DNA of 64,000 nt from NCBI RefSeq assembly GCF_002575655.3, contig NC_053035.3, positions 504,462,601 through 504,526,600 on the forward strand, read 5' to 3'. This stretch comes from Aegilops tauschii subsp. strangulata. Its lineage: Eukaryota; Streptophyta; Magnoliopsida; Poales; Poaceae. The notes under the pieces were generated by a model. The model had not been told where the DNA came from and searched no databases. It saw nothing but the letters and a program-made list of their open reading frames with translations. Below are positions 22,518-32,720 of this stretch, piece after piece (position 1 is the stretch's first letter; each line of letters opens with the position of its first letter). The translations under genes and the position numbers were made by a program.

Positions 22518-22869
22518 CACTGCAAAAAATACACTTCCGTGATGATACGTGTTTGTCACAGTAGGTCACGTTTTCTGGCATGCATGTACATCCATGACGA
22601 TTTTATGACAGAATCGAGATAGCCATACCTGTTCTGTCATAGAAGTGTTCCATGACATTGCCAAAATTATCATCACGGAAGTGTCCACTTCCATGATGAT
22701 AAATTGCGCGTCATAGAAGTGCTTTAGTCAAGGGTGACCGACACGTGGCATCCACCGTAACGGGTCGCCGTTAAGCTATCGGGTTCCAGTTTGGATCTGA
22801 TAACCCGTTAACAGCTGGGACCAATGAGGATTTTCCACATGTAAAATTATCATTGGCTATAGCAACCAC

Positions 22870-23830
22870 ATGTCAGCACCCGAAAAGGGCAGATGTCAAC
22901 CGCCCAATGGACAAGAGGCACCTATGATACGTCGACACATGGCAAGGCCCAACGGCGGCCCATTTAGGTTAAAAAGGCTGGCCCAGTCAAAATTAGCGGG
23001 CTGGCCCATTAATGGCCTACTTGCAGACGACCCATTCGCAGTTAAGGCCCGTACGACAATTGTCAAATCGGCCCGTCAATGACCCGTTCTAAACTTGTCA
23101 TCATCGCGGCCCATGGTCACTTCTGGCCCATTAACAGTCCGCTAAGTATTTGGGCCGAATTATGACCCGGTGTGTTTCCGGCCTGTTAAATGTCCTGCTT
23201 AATTTGGGACCATTTATTGGCCATTGAAACTTTCGGCCCATAAACGACCGTGAAGGATTTGGGTCATATTCATTCGGCCTGTTAGAGGCCCACTCTAGAT
23301 TTGGGCCACTTCCAGCCTATTGTGATTTTCGGCCTGTTAACGTCGGACGAAATCCATGGGCCATATGTGGCCCAACGTCACATCGGGCCTATTAACGACC
23401 CATATAAAACTGATACTAATAAAGCCCGACCGAACTTCCGGCCTATTAAAGGCCCGTGTAGTAGGCCGACGCATTTACGGCCCGTCTGAATTTCGGCCTG
23501 TGAACGATCCGCATTGTAAATGAAATACATTTTGGCATGTTAATGACCAGTGGGTTATTTGGAACAATTAGGGCCCAATCTCACTTTCGGCCTATTAAAG
23601 GCCCACGTTATTTATGGGCTTGAGATAATTACACATGTTAATGGCCTATTTTTACTGAGGGCCCAAATTATGTTTAGGCCTGTTAAAGGCCCACTAGGGG
23701 CACATGCCTACCAAAAATATGAAAGCTTATGCTGATTTAGGCCCAGATATTTGTAGTGGGCTACATGCAAATTACGACCCATAATCATTTTTAGCCCAAT
23801 TGGAATGGGCCTAACGAATGTTGGCACGTT
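22870..23830. repeat. Subterminal GGCCCATTAA-type repeats of CACTA II, outer copy
   Basis: Dozens of GGCCCATTAA / CGGCCTGTTAA / GGCCCGT motifs in both orientations, spaced 15-40 bp, typical of CACTA subterminal regions. Confidence 0.7.
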
Positions 23831-24059
23831 GGGTTCCTACGGAGCTTTCGGCCGAATACATTACTAAGATAAACCTACACTATACAAAAATAGCATCGTA
23901 ATTTCTATAGCTTTTGGCAGCACGATAAATGTTGTATCACAACAAAATAAATTCCAGCCATACAACAAAAGGCCCGTTGGCATAAAGTTTACAGTCCTTG
24001 CAGATAAAGCACCATCAGATGTATAGAAGCACATATCATTTGACCTGAGTGCTAATGTT

Positions 24060-24449
24060 TCAGGCTGTAGAATCTGATGGAGCAGCATGATCATTCCCTT
24101 TTTTCCGCCATTGCTCTTGAACAACGAAGCAAATGTCTGATAGTCTGCTTTGAAAACCATTCATATCTTGACGACATTTGTCAACCACTGTTCTTGTTTC
24201 CGAAACGACGTCCATTAAGAATTGGACTTGTGTCTGGAGCACAGATATATCACTCTGTCTAGCCGGAAGATTTTGTTTAGTAGGCGATTTGGTTGAGGTT
24301 ACCTTGACAACCAACCCAGAATTACGCAGGAAGGTGCTTTTTGCACTGTTAGTGGAGAGATACTGATGCACTGCAGCAAGAGGTGACATTGTGCCTGTGG
24401 TAGCCTCGTCACCTTCAGGTGGTTGTGGCTGTTCAATCATTTGTTCCAT
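24060..24449 (-). pseudogene. CACTA TnpA-like protein exon, outer copy
   Basis: The minus strand encodes 129 residues starting MEQMIEQPQPPEGDEATTG, with a long helical stretch (DISVLQTQVQFLMDVVSETR, VDKCRQDMNGFQSRLSDI) that has coiled-coil character. No defined domain is recognisable. Its position inside a CACTA element, on the strand opposite the left terminus, fits the second (TnpA/TNP1-like) gene that binds subterminal repeats. It may be one exon of a longer gene; flanking exons were not resolved. Confidence 0.45.
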
Positions 24450-25179
24450 AGCTTGCTGAAAGTTTGAACTTGTAGATTAGTGTACCAGATAAGTTACTAA
24501 TGAGACAAAAACAAACAAAGTAGGTTTCACGTTTGTACATAACTTATTTTGGTGTACTACTATAATACATTAGCATGTATTGTAGTGCGAACTACATAAT
24601 AAAATCACTTTCGGAACATATGTCCATGTAGCATGCCTACTGTATTGTCTATTTCCTCACATTCGTTGACATGTAAGGATAAAGAGACATGGTTTAAAGT
24701 AGGATAAACATAGTATGACATCATTCATATCATGGGCAAACAGACACTACAAAAAAATACACTTCCGTGATGATACGTGTTTGTCACAGTAGGTCACGTT
24801 TTCTGTCATGCATGTACATCCATGACAATTTTATAACAGAATCAAGATAGTCATACCTGCGCTGTCGTAGAAGTGTTCCATGACATTACCAAAATTATCA
24901 TCACGGAAGTGCCCACTTCCATGACGATAAATCGCGCGTCACAGAAGTGCTTTCGTCAAGGGTGACCGACACGTGGCATCCACTGTAACGGCTTGCCGTT
25001 AAGCTATCAGGTACGGTTTTGGATCTGATAACCCGTTAACATCCCCGACCAATGGAGATTTTCCACGTGTAAAATCATCATTGACTGGAGGAAACACGTG
25101 TCGGCTCACCGTTGGGACAGATGTCATCAACTCATTGGACCGAAGGCGCCTATGATACGTCGACACATGGCACGACCCA

Positions 25180-25987
25180 ACAAAGGCCCATTTTTGTGAA
25201 AAGGCCAGCCCATTTGACTTGGTCAAAAGGTGGCGGGCCGGCCCACGGAAAGCCTGTTAACAGCCTGTTCGCATATAGCCCATTTACAGCTCGCTAACCC
25301 AGGACCCATTACGACCTATCCGAATTAGGCCCAGTAGCGTCATCTGGGCCGTCCAATATGATTCCATCCCGTTTTAACTTCCGGCCCATGTATGGCCCAT
25401 GACACCTTTCGGCCCATATGAGGCCCTTTGTAACTCTTGGCCCATTAACGACCCGTGGTGAAACTGGCCCGTAATGAACAGTGTATCACTTTATACCCAT
25501 TAACGGCCCATTATTCCATTGGGCCGTTTCCAGCCCATGTTATCTTTCGGCCTTCTCAGGGCCCATTTATTCTTGGGCTCATTTCCAGTATTTGATTACT
25601 TACGGCCCGTTACTGTCATTTTCTGCTTGTGGGCCAAATTCACCCCGTGGTTACAGTCGGCCCGTTTGTGGCCCGTTAATATGTTGGGCCGTTTTCATAG
25701 CGTCATCAAATACGGCCAATTAACGATGACCTGTTATGTTTGGCCCATGAACGGATGATTCCAACTCTAGCCCGTTTACGGCCATAATGCGGTCTATTAT
25801 TGCACATGTTTTGCCAATCGATCATACGACCCGTAGAAGGCCCATTGATGATACGGCTCGCAGAAGGCCCATTGTGTCTACGACCCGTAGAAGGCCCATT
25901 GTTTTTACGCCCCGTAGAAGGCCCATTGTTTCTACGGCCCGTAGAAGGCCCATTGTTTCTACGGCCCATAGGAGGCCCAGTGTCACT
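25180..25987. repeat. Subterminal repeats of CACTA II inner copy, ending in a 27-bp tandem array
   Basis: GGCCCATTA/CGGCCCGTTA motifs run to 25800, then six exact-length 27-bp units with the core ACGGCCCGTAGAAGGCCCAT occupy 25826-25987. Because 27 is a multiple of three, reading frames stay open through the array without being genes. Confidence 0.8.
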
Positions 25988-26325
25988 ACAGTAAATATGT
26001 ATCCCATGGTTATTCTGGCCTAGTTTTAAAAAATAGGTTATCGCGGCCACTAGCAAACCGCGGAAAAAGAACCGCACTGACTACAAGCAAACAAATAAAC
26101 AAGACAACAAGGAAATAAATAAGCAAGCAACTTACGCTAGGCTATCACGGCTATTACACATATTACATCCACCAGGCATCAAAGTTCGCCACCAGTGCAG
26201 ATATAGGGAACAAAGCAGCATATCACATACACTGGTTGTCAAAGTTGGCGACCAGTGCAAATAAACGCCGCAGCAAAACAAGTCCAGAACTGAAACCACT
26301 TTAGAAGAGCTCAAGAAACAATATC

Positions 26326-26733
26326 CTAGGCACCGATAATGCTGGCAAGATGCTTAGCAAGCTTATTAACTTTCTCTTGTTTGGCGCTTAAATCCTCCAG
26401 CGCTTGCTGTTGCACAAGAAAGTATGCATCTGAATTCTACAGGGACTTCCTCAGTCCTTCGGCTTCTTGCGGCAACACAGCTGACTGATGCCTTTCAGCT
26501 TGTAGTTGAGACTGAAGAAGACGAAGTGATTCAGGCAGCGCGTTCGAAGAGCTTGTGCTAGCGGTACTGGCCAGTAACTTGAACACTACATCAATGCAGG
26601 ACTGTGGGGTTTTCTCACTGTCTACAAGATCGTTTTTATCACCTTTCTTGGAGACCAACAAGGTTGTCTCACTATCTTGAACCTTATCTACATTAATTTC
26701 TCTACCATTGCATAGTGGGGTGCTCTTCTCCAA
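26326..26733 (-). pseudogene. CACTA TnpA-like protein exon, inner copy
   Basis: The minus strand reads MEKSTPLCNGREINVDKV, a Ser/Thr-rich middle, then a coiled coil (LPESLRLLQSQLQAERHQSA). A TAG at 26437-26439 interrupts it (CAG-to-TAG would give Gln), after which the frame continues NSDAYFLVQQQALEDLSAKQ and KVNKLAKHLASIIGA to a stop at 26326-26328. A C-terminal leucine-rich coiled coil is common in CACTA TnpA/TNP1 proteins, which bind subterminal repeats as multimers. The family call rests on context. Confidence 0.45.
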
Positions 26734-27553
26734 TATTCTGTTCGCATACTACAAGAGAAACAAGCAGACACATCACAGGTTTAGCATGTAGTATACGAAA
26801 CTCATTTTGGTAAACCGGTTCAGTAGTAAGGTGGACAGGATAACAGCATGAAACAAACATATATCTATGTACTATGGTCACTGTATTGTCCATATCATTC
26901 TAGTTTATGTTCCCAAATCAAGATAGAGACAAAGTTCAACTCATATATTTTTAAGACACATCGGCGTAGACAGAATATAAGTGTGAGAAACTACACATCA
27001 TTGGCAACACTTGTAATGTGCATCACATGAGAACATAACTATTTATACAGCTGAAACTGAAATCAACATAGAGCAAGAAGTTACAACAACAATCCAGTTA
27101 AAGAAATAGGTTTAAAACATACCTGTTGCGCCATTGGAGTTTCAATTGGATCCTTCAAATTCGAAAGTAGTTGGTATGAGTAAATACAGTGATGCAACAG
27201 CAAAGGAGTATCGACCATAGCTATGGAATCTGACCTGAGAACAGTTGCTCTTCTGCTTTAAACGTGGAGTTTGGGTTCGGTGTGGTGGTCTTCGTGCTTT
27301 GGGCACTGCAGTTGCTTTACAAACTGCTCGTGTGGGGGTACTCTGTGGTGGTCATGGTGCTTTGTCAACTAGAAGTGGGTTACTATCCGCTGGGGTTGGG
27401 GTTAGATGGGTTGTAGCTGGTTCTCTTCCCAATGGTGTAAGTGTGCAATCTGGAAGAGTCTCGATTATGTGTGGTGGGGCTAGTTTGTGGGCCAGTACAA
27501 CCATGGTTCTATCTGCATCGACGGGTAGCACTGCTGTTGGGGATATAACTATT
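26734..27553. other. Remaining interior of CACTA II inner copy
   Basis: An A/T-rich intron-like stretch (26734-27240), then a minus-strand Pro/Thr-rich frame from 27553 to about 27245 (PTAVLPVDADRTMVVLAHKL, PLGREPATTHLTPTPAD) that may be another exon of the same gene. It is cut at 27553 by the gypsy LTR. Confidence 0.35.
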
Positions 27554-28052
27554 TGATATGACCCGCCCAGGAGGGGCCGGGTTATACCTATGAATATTCT
27601 TGAAGCCCAAGACCAAGGTTGAAGATGGCGGTTCAGTAAGGACCCAAAGCCCAGAGGCGACTTAAGGCCCGTAGAGATAAACCGCCATACGTACATGACT
27701 TGTATTGTAAGGCAAGAATAGTTAGAGACCGAGCCGGACACTGTTTATGAGCCGGCCGGGAATCTGAGAGCCACTGGGCGTCGACCTCTGTACATAAAGG
27801 GATGACCCGGCGGCGGTTCAGTGCAGGTAACATCAGATCGAAAGCTAGGTCAAGCGATTCCGCTCCCTGGTAATCGAGTCATAAGCAATCCCACTCAAAA
27901 CTGGATCGTACGCTTTTACCTTCACCGCAAGGGGCCGAACCAGTATAAACCCCGTGTCCTTTGTCCCGATTAACCCCTTTAAGCTTCCGAGTTGCGATGG
28001 CTCCACGACTAAGTCCTTTCACTAGGACATCTGACGTGAAAATTCCACGACA
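27554..28052 (+). repeat. 5' LTR of gypsy element
   Basis: 499 bp, TGATATGACCCGCCC... to ...ATTCCACGACA, directly followed by a primer-binding site. It contains a TGTACATAAAGGGATGACCC stretch (about 27790-27808) that may hold the promoter TATA-like element. Confidence 0.75.
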
Positions 28053-28072
28053 GTTGGCGCCCACCGTGGGGC
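28053..28072 (+). other. Primer-binding site of gypsy element
   Basis: GTTGGCGCCCACCGTGGGGC directly after the LTR; this is the GGCGCCCACCGTGGGG site common in Triticeae gypsy elements. Confidence 0.8.
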
Positions 28073-28130
28073 CAGCGCACGGTGGATTTGAGTTCTTGAA
28101 GGGCAGCTTTGAAGGGCTCAAGGGATACAC

Positions 28131-29410
28131 TATGGGCCGGATGACCAAGAGTCGTCGTGGCAAGCTCTACATTAACGACGCAGGCTGGGGCCCCGACGCC
28201 GGCTCAACTGAGTATGGGTACCGGGCCCCCTTGGCGGATTTCACGTCTTCATCGGCAAGATCAGCGAGCCGGGCCCTGAGCCGGACATCTGCACCGACCT
28301 CGTCGAGACGGCTCAGCGTGCGAGACCCGCCCGGGCTTTGCCAGCCGTGAAGCGTGCCTTCCTGGGATGCATCCACGGAGGACTTTCTAAAGGATCTGCA
28401 TCTGGCGGTGAGACGGCCATCTATTCTGATGGTGAGTCGTCCACAGGCGAGACGGATTCGTTGTATCAACTGCAAGACGGCGGGCTTGGGGGCTATTCCG
28501 ATGGCAGTAGTATTCCGGATCTCCTTGAGCCGCCGAGCAGGGTCGGGATCTTCATGGCTGGCACGCAACCTATTCAAGACTCCACAACTGCGGCGGCAAT
28601 AACCTCCGAGTCAGCAGCGGCCGGGGCAGGAGGCCCTGTGCGCTCGCCGGCTCAGGTGCTGATGGGTCTCACGGATAAGATGACCGCTCTGTTAACTGCC
28701 GCTGTCAACCCGGCGGACCAAGCTCAACATGATGCGGAAGTAGCACCATTAAAACTAGATATAGTGCAGGCTAAGGAAGATCTGGCAGCCGAAGATGTTA
28801 GGATGACCGCAGAGCGGGCGGCTCTGGACGCTCAGGCTCAGCGGATTCAGGCGCAGACTTTCCGGCTCACGATGGATCAGAACGCGTCCAATGAGGTCAT
28901 GAGGAGAAGATACCAGAAGACTCAGTCTCGGCTCCCTCTGATTTATGATCCTCGAAACCTCTTCCATACACCCGGTGCAGGGCCCAGTAACCCGCTGGAG
29001 ATAGACCGGGTTGCGGCACCCGGGGCTGGAATGCCGGTTCTCCCGGTGGCATGACTGGCGGCTCTCCCGGTGGAGGGCGACTCTCCGACGGCGGTTGAAA
29101 CCCACAGGGTCAGAGAACTTCTTCAGACGGCTTTAGCACAACAGGAGGCGTAGTCATATAGTCGGGACAGGATTCATTCAACCCCTTGTCCAAGCCGGAG
29201 CCCGAGTTATAGCAGGCACATGGACTCAGCGGCCGTTTCAAGCAACGCCCGGTGCCGTAACCAGCCAGGCGGGCATGACCCGGCGCGCAATGGAGCCTTT
29301 AACTTGGTGGATCAGGACAGAATATGTCAAGAGGCTGAGTGGGCGGCTCAGCAGGCGGCCCAGCTGACGGCTTACCAGCCTTTTCCGGTTTATCCGACGA
29401 CTTCTATTGA
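28131..29410 (+). pseudogene. Gypsy gag, truncated
   Basis: Starts MGRMTKSRRGKLYINDAG and continues, after frame changes near 28225, as GGFHVFIGKISEPGPEPDIC, TDLVETAQRARPARALPAVK and AFLGCIHGGLSKGSASGG. A long helical stretch follows at about 28700-28900 (LDIVQAKEDLAAEDVRMTAE). These are the N-terminal segments of a gypsy gag of the sort seen in large Triticeae elements. No zinc knuckle is reached, and the gene ends at the junction with copia at about 29410. A frame break also occurs near 29052. Confidence 0.6.
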
Positions 29411-32400
29411 AGCAGCTTCTCCAAGGTCCTTCTTTGAAAAACACTTATTCAAATAGGCCTTTATACTTTCCAAGAATTCTATATCATTTCCCATCAATAA
29501 TATGTCATCCATATATAATATGAGAAATGCTACAGAGCTCCCACTCACTTTCTTGTAAACACAGGCTTCTCCATAAGTCTGTGTAAACCCAAACGCTTTG
29601 ATCATCTCATCAAAGCGAATGTTCCAACTCCGAGATGCTTGCACCAGCCCATAGATTGAGTGCTGGATCTTGCATACTTTGTTAGCATTCTTAGGATCGA
29701 CAAAACCTTCCGGCTGCATCATATACAACTCTTCCTTAAGGAAGCCATTAAGGAATGCCGTTTTGACGTCCATCTGCCATATCTCATAATCATAGTATGC
29801 GGCAATTGCTAACATGATTCGGACGGACTTCAGCTTCGCTACGGGTGAGAAAGTCTCATCGTAGTCAACCCCTTGAACTTGTTGATAACCCTTAGCGACA
29901 AGTCGAGCTTTGTAGATGGTCACATTACCATCTGCGTCCGTCTTCTTCTTAAAGATCCATTTGTTTTCTATGGCTCGCCGCTCATCGGGCAAGTCAGTCA
30001 AAGTCCATACTTTGTTTTCATACATGGATTCTATCTCGGATTTCATGGCTTCTAGCCATTTGTCGGAATCCGGGCCCGCCATCGCTTCCTCATAGTTCGA
30101 AGGTTCACCGTTGCAACATAATTTCCAGGACAGGGTTGCCGTACCACTCTGGTGCGGAATGCGTCCTTGTGGGCCTACGAAGTTCAGTAACTTGATCCGA
30201 AGCTTCATGATCATCATCATTAACTTCCTCCCCAGTCGGTGTAGGCACCACAGGAACATTTTCCCGCGCTGCGCTACTTTCCGGTTCGGAAGGGGTGACT
30301 ATCACCTCATCAAGTTCCACTTTCCTCCCACTCAATTCTTTCGAGAGAAACTCCTTCTCGAGAAAGGACCCGTTCTTGGCAACGAAGATCTTGCCTTCGG
30401 ATCTGAGGTAGAAGGTATACCCAATAGTTTCCTTAGGGTATCCTATGAAGACGCATTTTTCCGACTTGGGTTCGAGCTTTTCAGGTTGAAGTTTCTTGAC
30501 ATAAGCATCGCATCCCCAAACTTTTAGAAACGACAGCTTAGGTTTCTTCCCAAACCATAATTCATACGGTGTCGTCTCAACGGATTTCGACGGAGCCCTA
30601 TTTAAAGTGAATGCGGCAGTCTCTAAAGCATAGCCCCAAAATGAGAGCGGTAAATCGGTAAGAGACATCATAGATCGCACCATATCCAATAGAGTGCGAT
30701 TACGACGTTCGGACACACCATTTCTCTGAGGTGTTCCAGGCGGCGTGAGTTGCGAAACTATTCCACATTTCCTTAAGTGTGCACCAAACTCGTGACTTAA
30801 ATATTCTCCACCACGATCTGATCATAAGAATTTTATTCCCCTGTCACGTTGATTCTCAACCTCACTCTAAAATTCCTTGAACTTTTCAAAGGTTTCAGAC
30901 TTGTGTTTCATTAGGTAGACATACCCATATCTACTTAAGTCATTAGTGAGAGTGAGAACATAACGATATCCTCCGCGAGCCTCAACACTCATTGGACCGC
31001 ACACATCGGTATGTATGATTTCCAATAAGTTGGTTGCTCGCTCCATTGTTCCGGAGAACGGAGTCTTGGTCATCTTACCCATGAGGCATGGTTCGCATGT
31101 GTCAAATGATTCGTAATCAAGAGACTCCAAAAGTCCATCTGCATGGAGCTTCTTCATGCGCTTGACACCAATGTGACCAAGGCGGCAGTGCCACAAGTAT
31201 GTGGGACTATCGTTATCAACTTTACATCTTTTGGTATTCACACTATGAACATGTGTAACATCACGTTCGAGATTCATCAAAAATAAACCATTGACCGGCG
31301 GGGCATGACCATAAAACATATCTCTCAAATAAATAGAACAACCATTATTCTCGGATTTAAATGAGTAGCCATCTCGAATTAAACGAGATCCAGATACAAT
31401 GTTCATGCTCAAAGCTGGCACTAAATAACAATTATTGAGGTTTAAAACTAATCCCGTGGGTAGATGCAGAGGTAGCGTGCCGACGGCGATCACATCGACC
31501 TTGGAACCATTCCCGACGCGCATCGTCACCTCGTCCTTCGCCAGTCTCCGTTTATTCCGTAGTTCCTGTTTTGAGTTACAAATATGAGCAACCGCATCGG
31601 TATCAAATACCCAGGAGCTACTACGAGTACTGGTAAGGTACACATCAATTACATGTATATCACATATACCTTTGGTGTTGCCGGCCTTCTTCTTGTCCGC
31701 TAAGTATTTGGGGCAGTTCCGCTTCCAGTGACCACTTCCCTTGCAATAAAAGCACTCATTTTCAGGCTTGGGTCCATTCTTTGACTTCTTCCCAGTAACT
31801 GGTTTACCGGGCGCGGCAACTCCCTTGCCGTCCTTCTTGAAGTTCTTCTTACCCTTGCCCTTCTTGAATGGTTTTATTCACCATCAACACTTGATGTTCT
31901 TTTCTGATCTCTACCTCAGCTGATTTCAGCATTGAATATACCTCAGGAATGGTCTTTTCCATCCCCTGCATATTAAAGTTCATCACAAAGCTCTTGTAGC
32001 TTGATGGAAGCGACTGGAGGATTCTGTCAATGACCGCGTCATCCGGGAGATTGACTCCCAGCTGAGACAAGCGGTTATGCAACCCAGACATTCTGAGTAT
32101 GTGTTCACTAACAGAACTATTCTCCTCCATTTTACAGCTGAAGAACTTGTCGGAGACATCATATCTCTCGACCCGGGCATGAGCTTGGAAAACTAATTTC
32201 AGCTCCTCGAACATCTCATATGCTCCATGTTTCTCAAAACGCTTTTGAAGACCCGGTTCTAGGCTGTAAAGCATGCCGCACTGAACGAGGGAGTAATCAT
32301 CAGCACGCTGCTTCCAAGCGTTCATAACGTCTTGGTTCTGTGGGATTGGTGCATCACCTAGCGGTGCTTCTAAGACATAATCTTTCTTGGCTACTATGAG

Positions 32401-32430
32401 GATGATCCTCAGGTTCCGGACCCAGTCCAT
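29411..32430 (-). pseudogene. Copia gag-pol polyprotein remnant
   Basis: Order on the minus strand: gag (MDWVRNLRIILIVAKKDYVL, 32430), zinc knuckle CFYCKGSGHWKRNC (about 31755), protease, integrase (HCRLGH...CEPCLMGK; IHTDVCGP; SDRGGEY; RNRTLLDMVRSM), reverse transcriptase (QMDVKTAFLNGFLKEELYM and YMDDILLMGND). The protease active site reads WVFDTDAVAHIC, with Asp where the conserved DTG/DTS third position should be small. Breaks: frameshift near 31870, stops between KFKEF and SDRGGEY (about 30820-30870), frameshift near 30110. Reverse transcriptase ends at KKDLGEAA. This is a typical copia order, integrase before reverse transcriptase. Confidence 0.85.
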
Positions 32431-32440
32431 AATCTTTTAT

Positions 32441-32720
32441 GCTATGCTTAGGATTGGGTCTTGTCCATCACATCATTCTCCTAATGATGTGATCCCGTTA
32501 TCAATGACATCCAATGTCCATAGTCAGGAAACCATGACTATCTGTTGATCAACGAGCTAGTCAACTAGAGGCTTACTAGGGACACGTTGTGGTCTATGTA
32601 TTCACACATGTATTACGATTTCCGGACAATACAATTATAGCATGAACAATAGACAATTACCATGAACAAAGAAATATAATAATAACCATTTATTATTGCC
32701 TCTAGGGCATATTTCCAACA
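32441..32720 (-). repeat. Copia 5' LTR fragment
   Basis: 280 bp from TGTTGGAAAT to CCTAAGCATAGC on the minus strand, then an abrupt join to the gag start about 10 bp upstream of MDWVRNL. The rest of the LTR, the primer-binding site and the leader are deleted. Confidence 0.8.

Larger units (their letters stand above)
22518..24744. mobile_element. CACTA element II, outer copy, left terminus and interior
   Basis: Begins CACTGCAAAAAATACACTTC (canonical CACTA with an A-to-G change) and is followed by about 350 bp highly similar to 24745-25090. Then comes a long run of subterminal motifs (GGCCCATTAA, CGGCCTGTTAA) to about 23830 and a minus-strand coding exon. The element is cut at 24745 by a second copy of the same terminus. 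Its right end is not in the window. Confidence 0.7.
24745..27553. mobile_element. CACTA element II, inner copy, left part
   Basis: Begins CACTACAAAAAAATACACTT and repeats the terminus of 22518 in the same orientation, so it inserted into, or duplicated beside, the outer copy. It has its own subterminal repeats and a minus-strand coiled-coil exon. The right terminus is absent; an LTR begins at 27554. Confidence 0.7.
27554..29410 (+). mobile_element. Gypsy LTR retrotransposon, 5' part only
   Basis: Complete 5' LTR, primer-binding site and gag start on the plus strand. The sequence then passes without an LTR or target duplication into the reverse transcriptase of a minus-strand copia element at about 29410. 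Pol and the 3' LTR are missing. Confidence 0.8.
29411..32720 (-). mobile_element. Copia (BARE/Angela-like) retrotransposon, 3'-truncated and internally deleted
   Basis: On the minus strand it starts at 32720 with TGTTGGAAATATGCCCTAGA, the LTR start of the BARE/WIS/Angela group. Only about 280 bp of LTR remain before gag follows directly, whereas these LTRs are normally well over 1 kb with a leader between. Reverse transcriptase stops at about 29411, where gypsy gag begins, so RNase H and the 3' LTR are missing. It interrupts the left part of CACTA copy 2. Confidence 0.85.

Noticed and set aside
25787..26077. Repeat-protein-like open frames on both strands
   Set aside because: They are shadows of the 27-bp subterminal array of the CACTA element.
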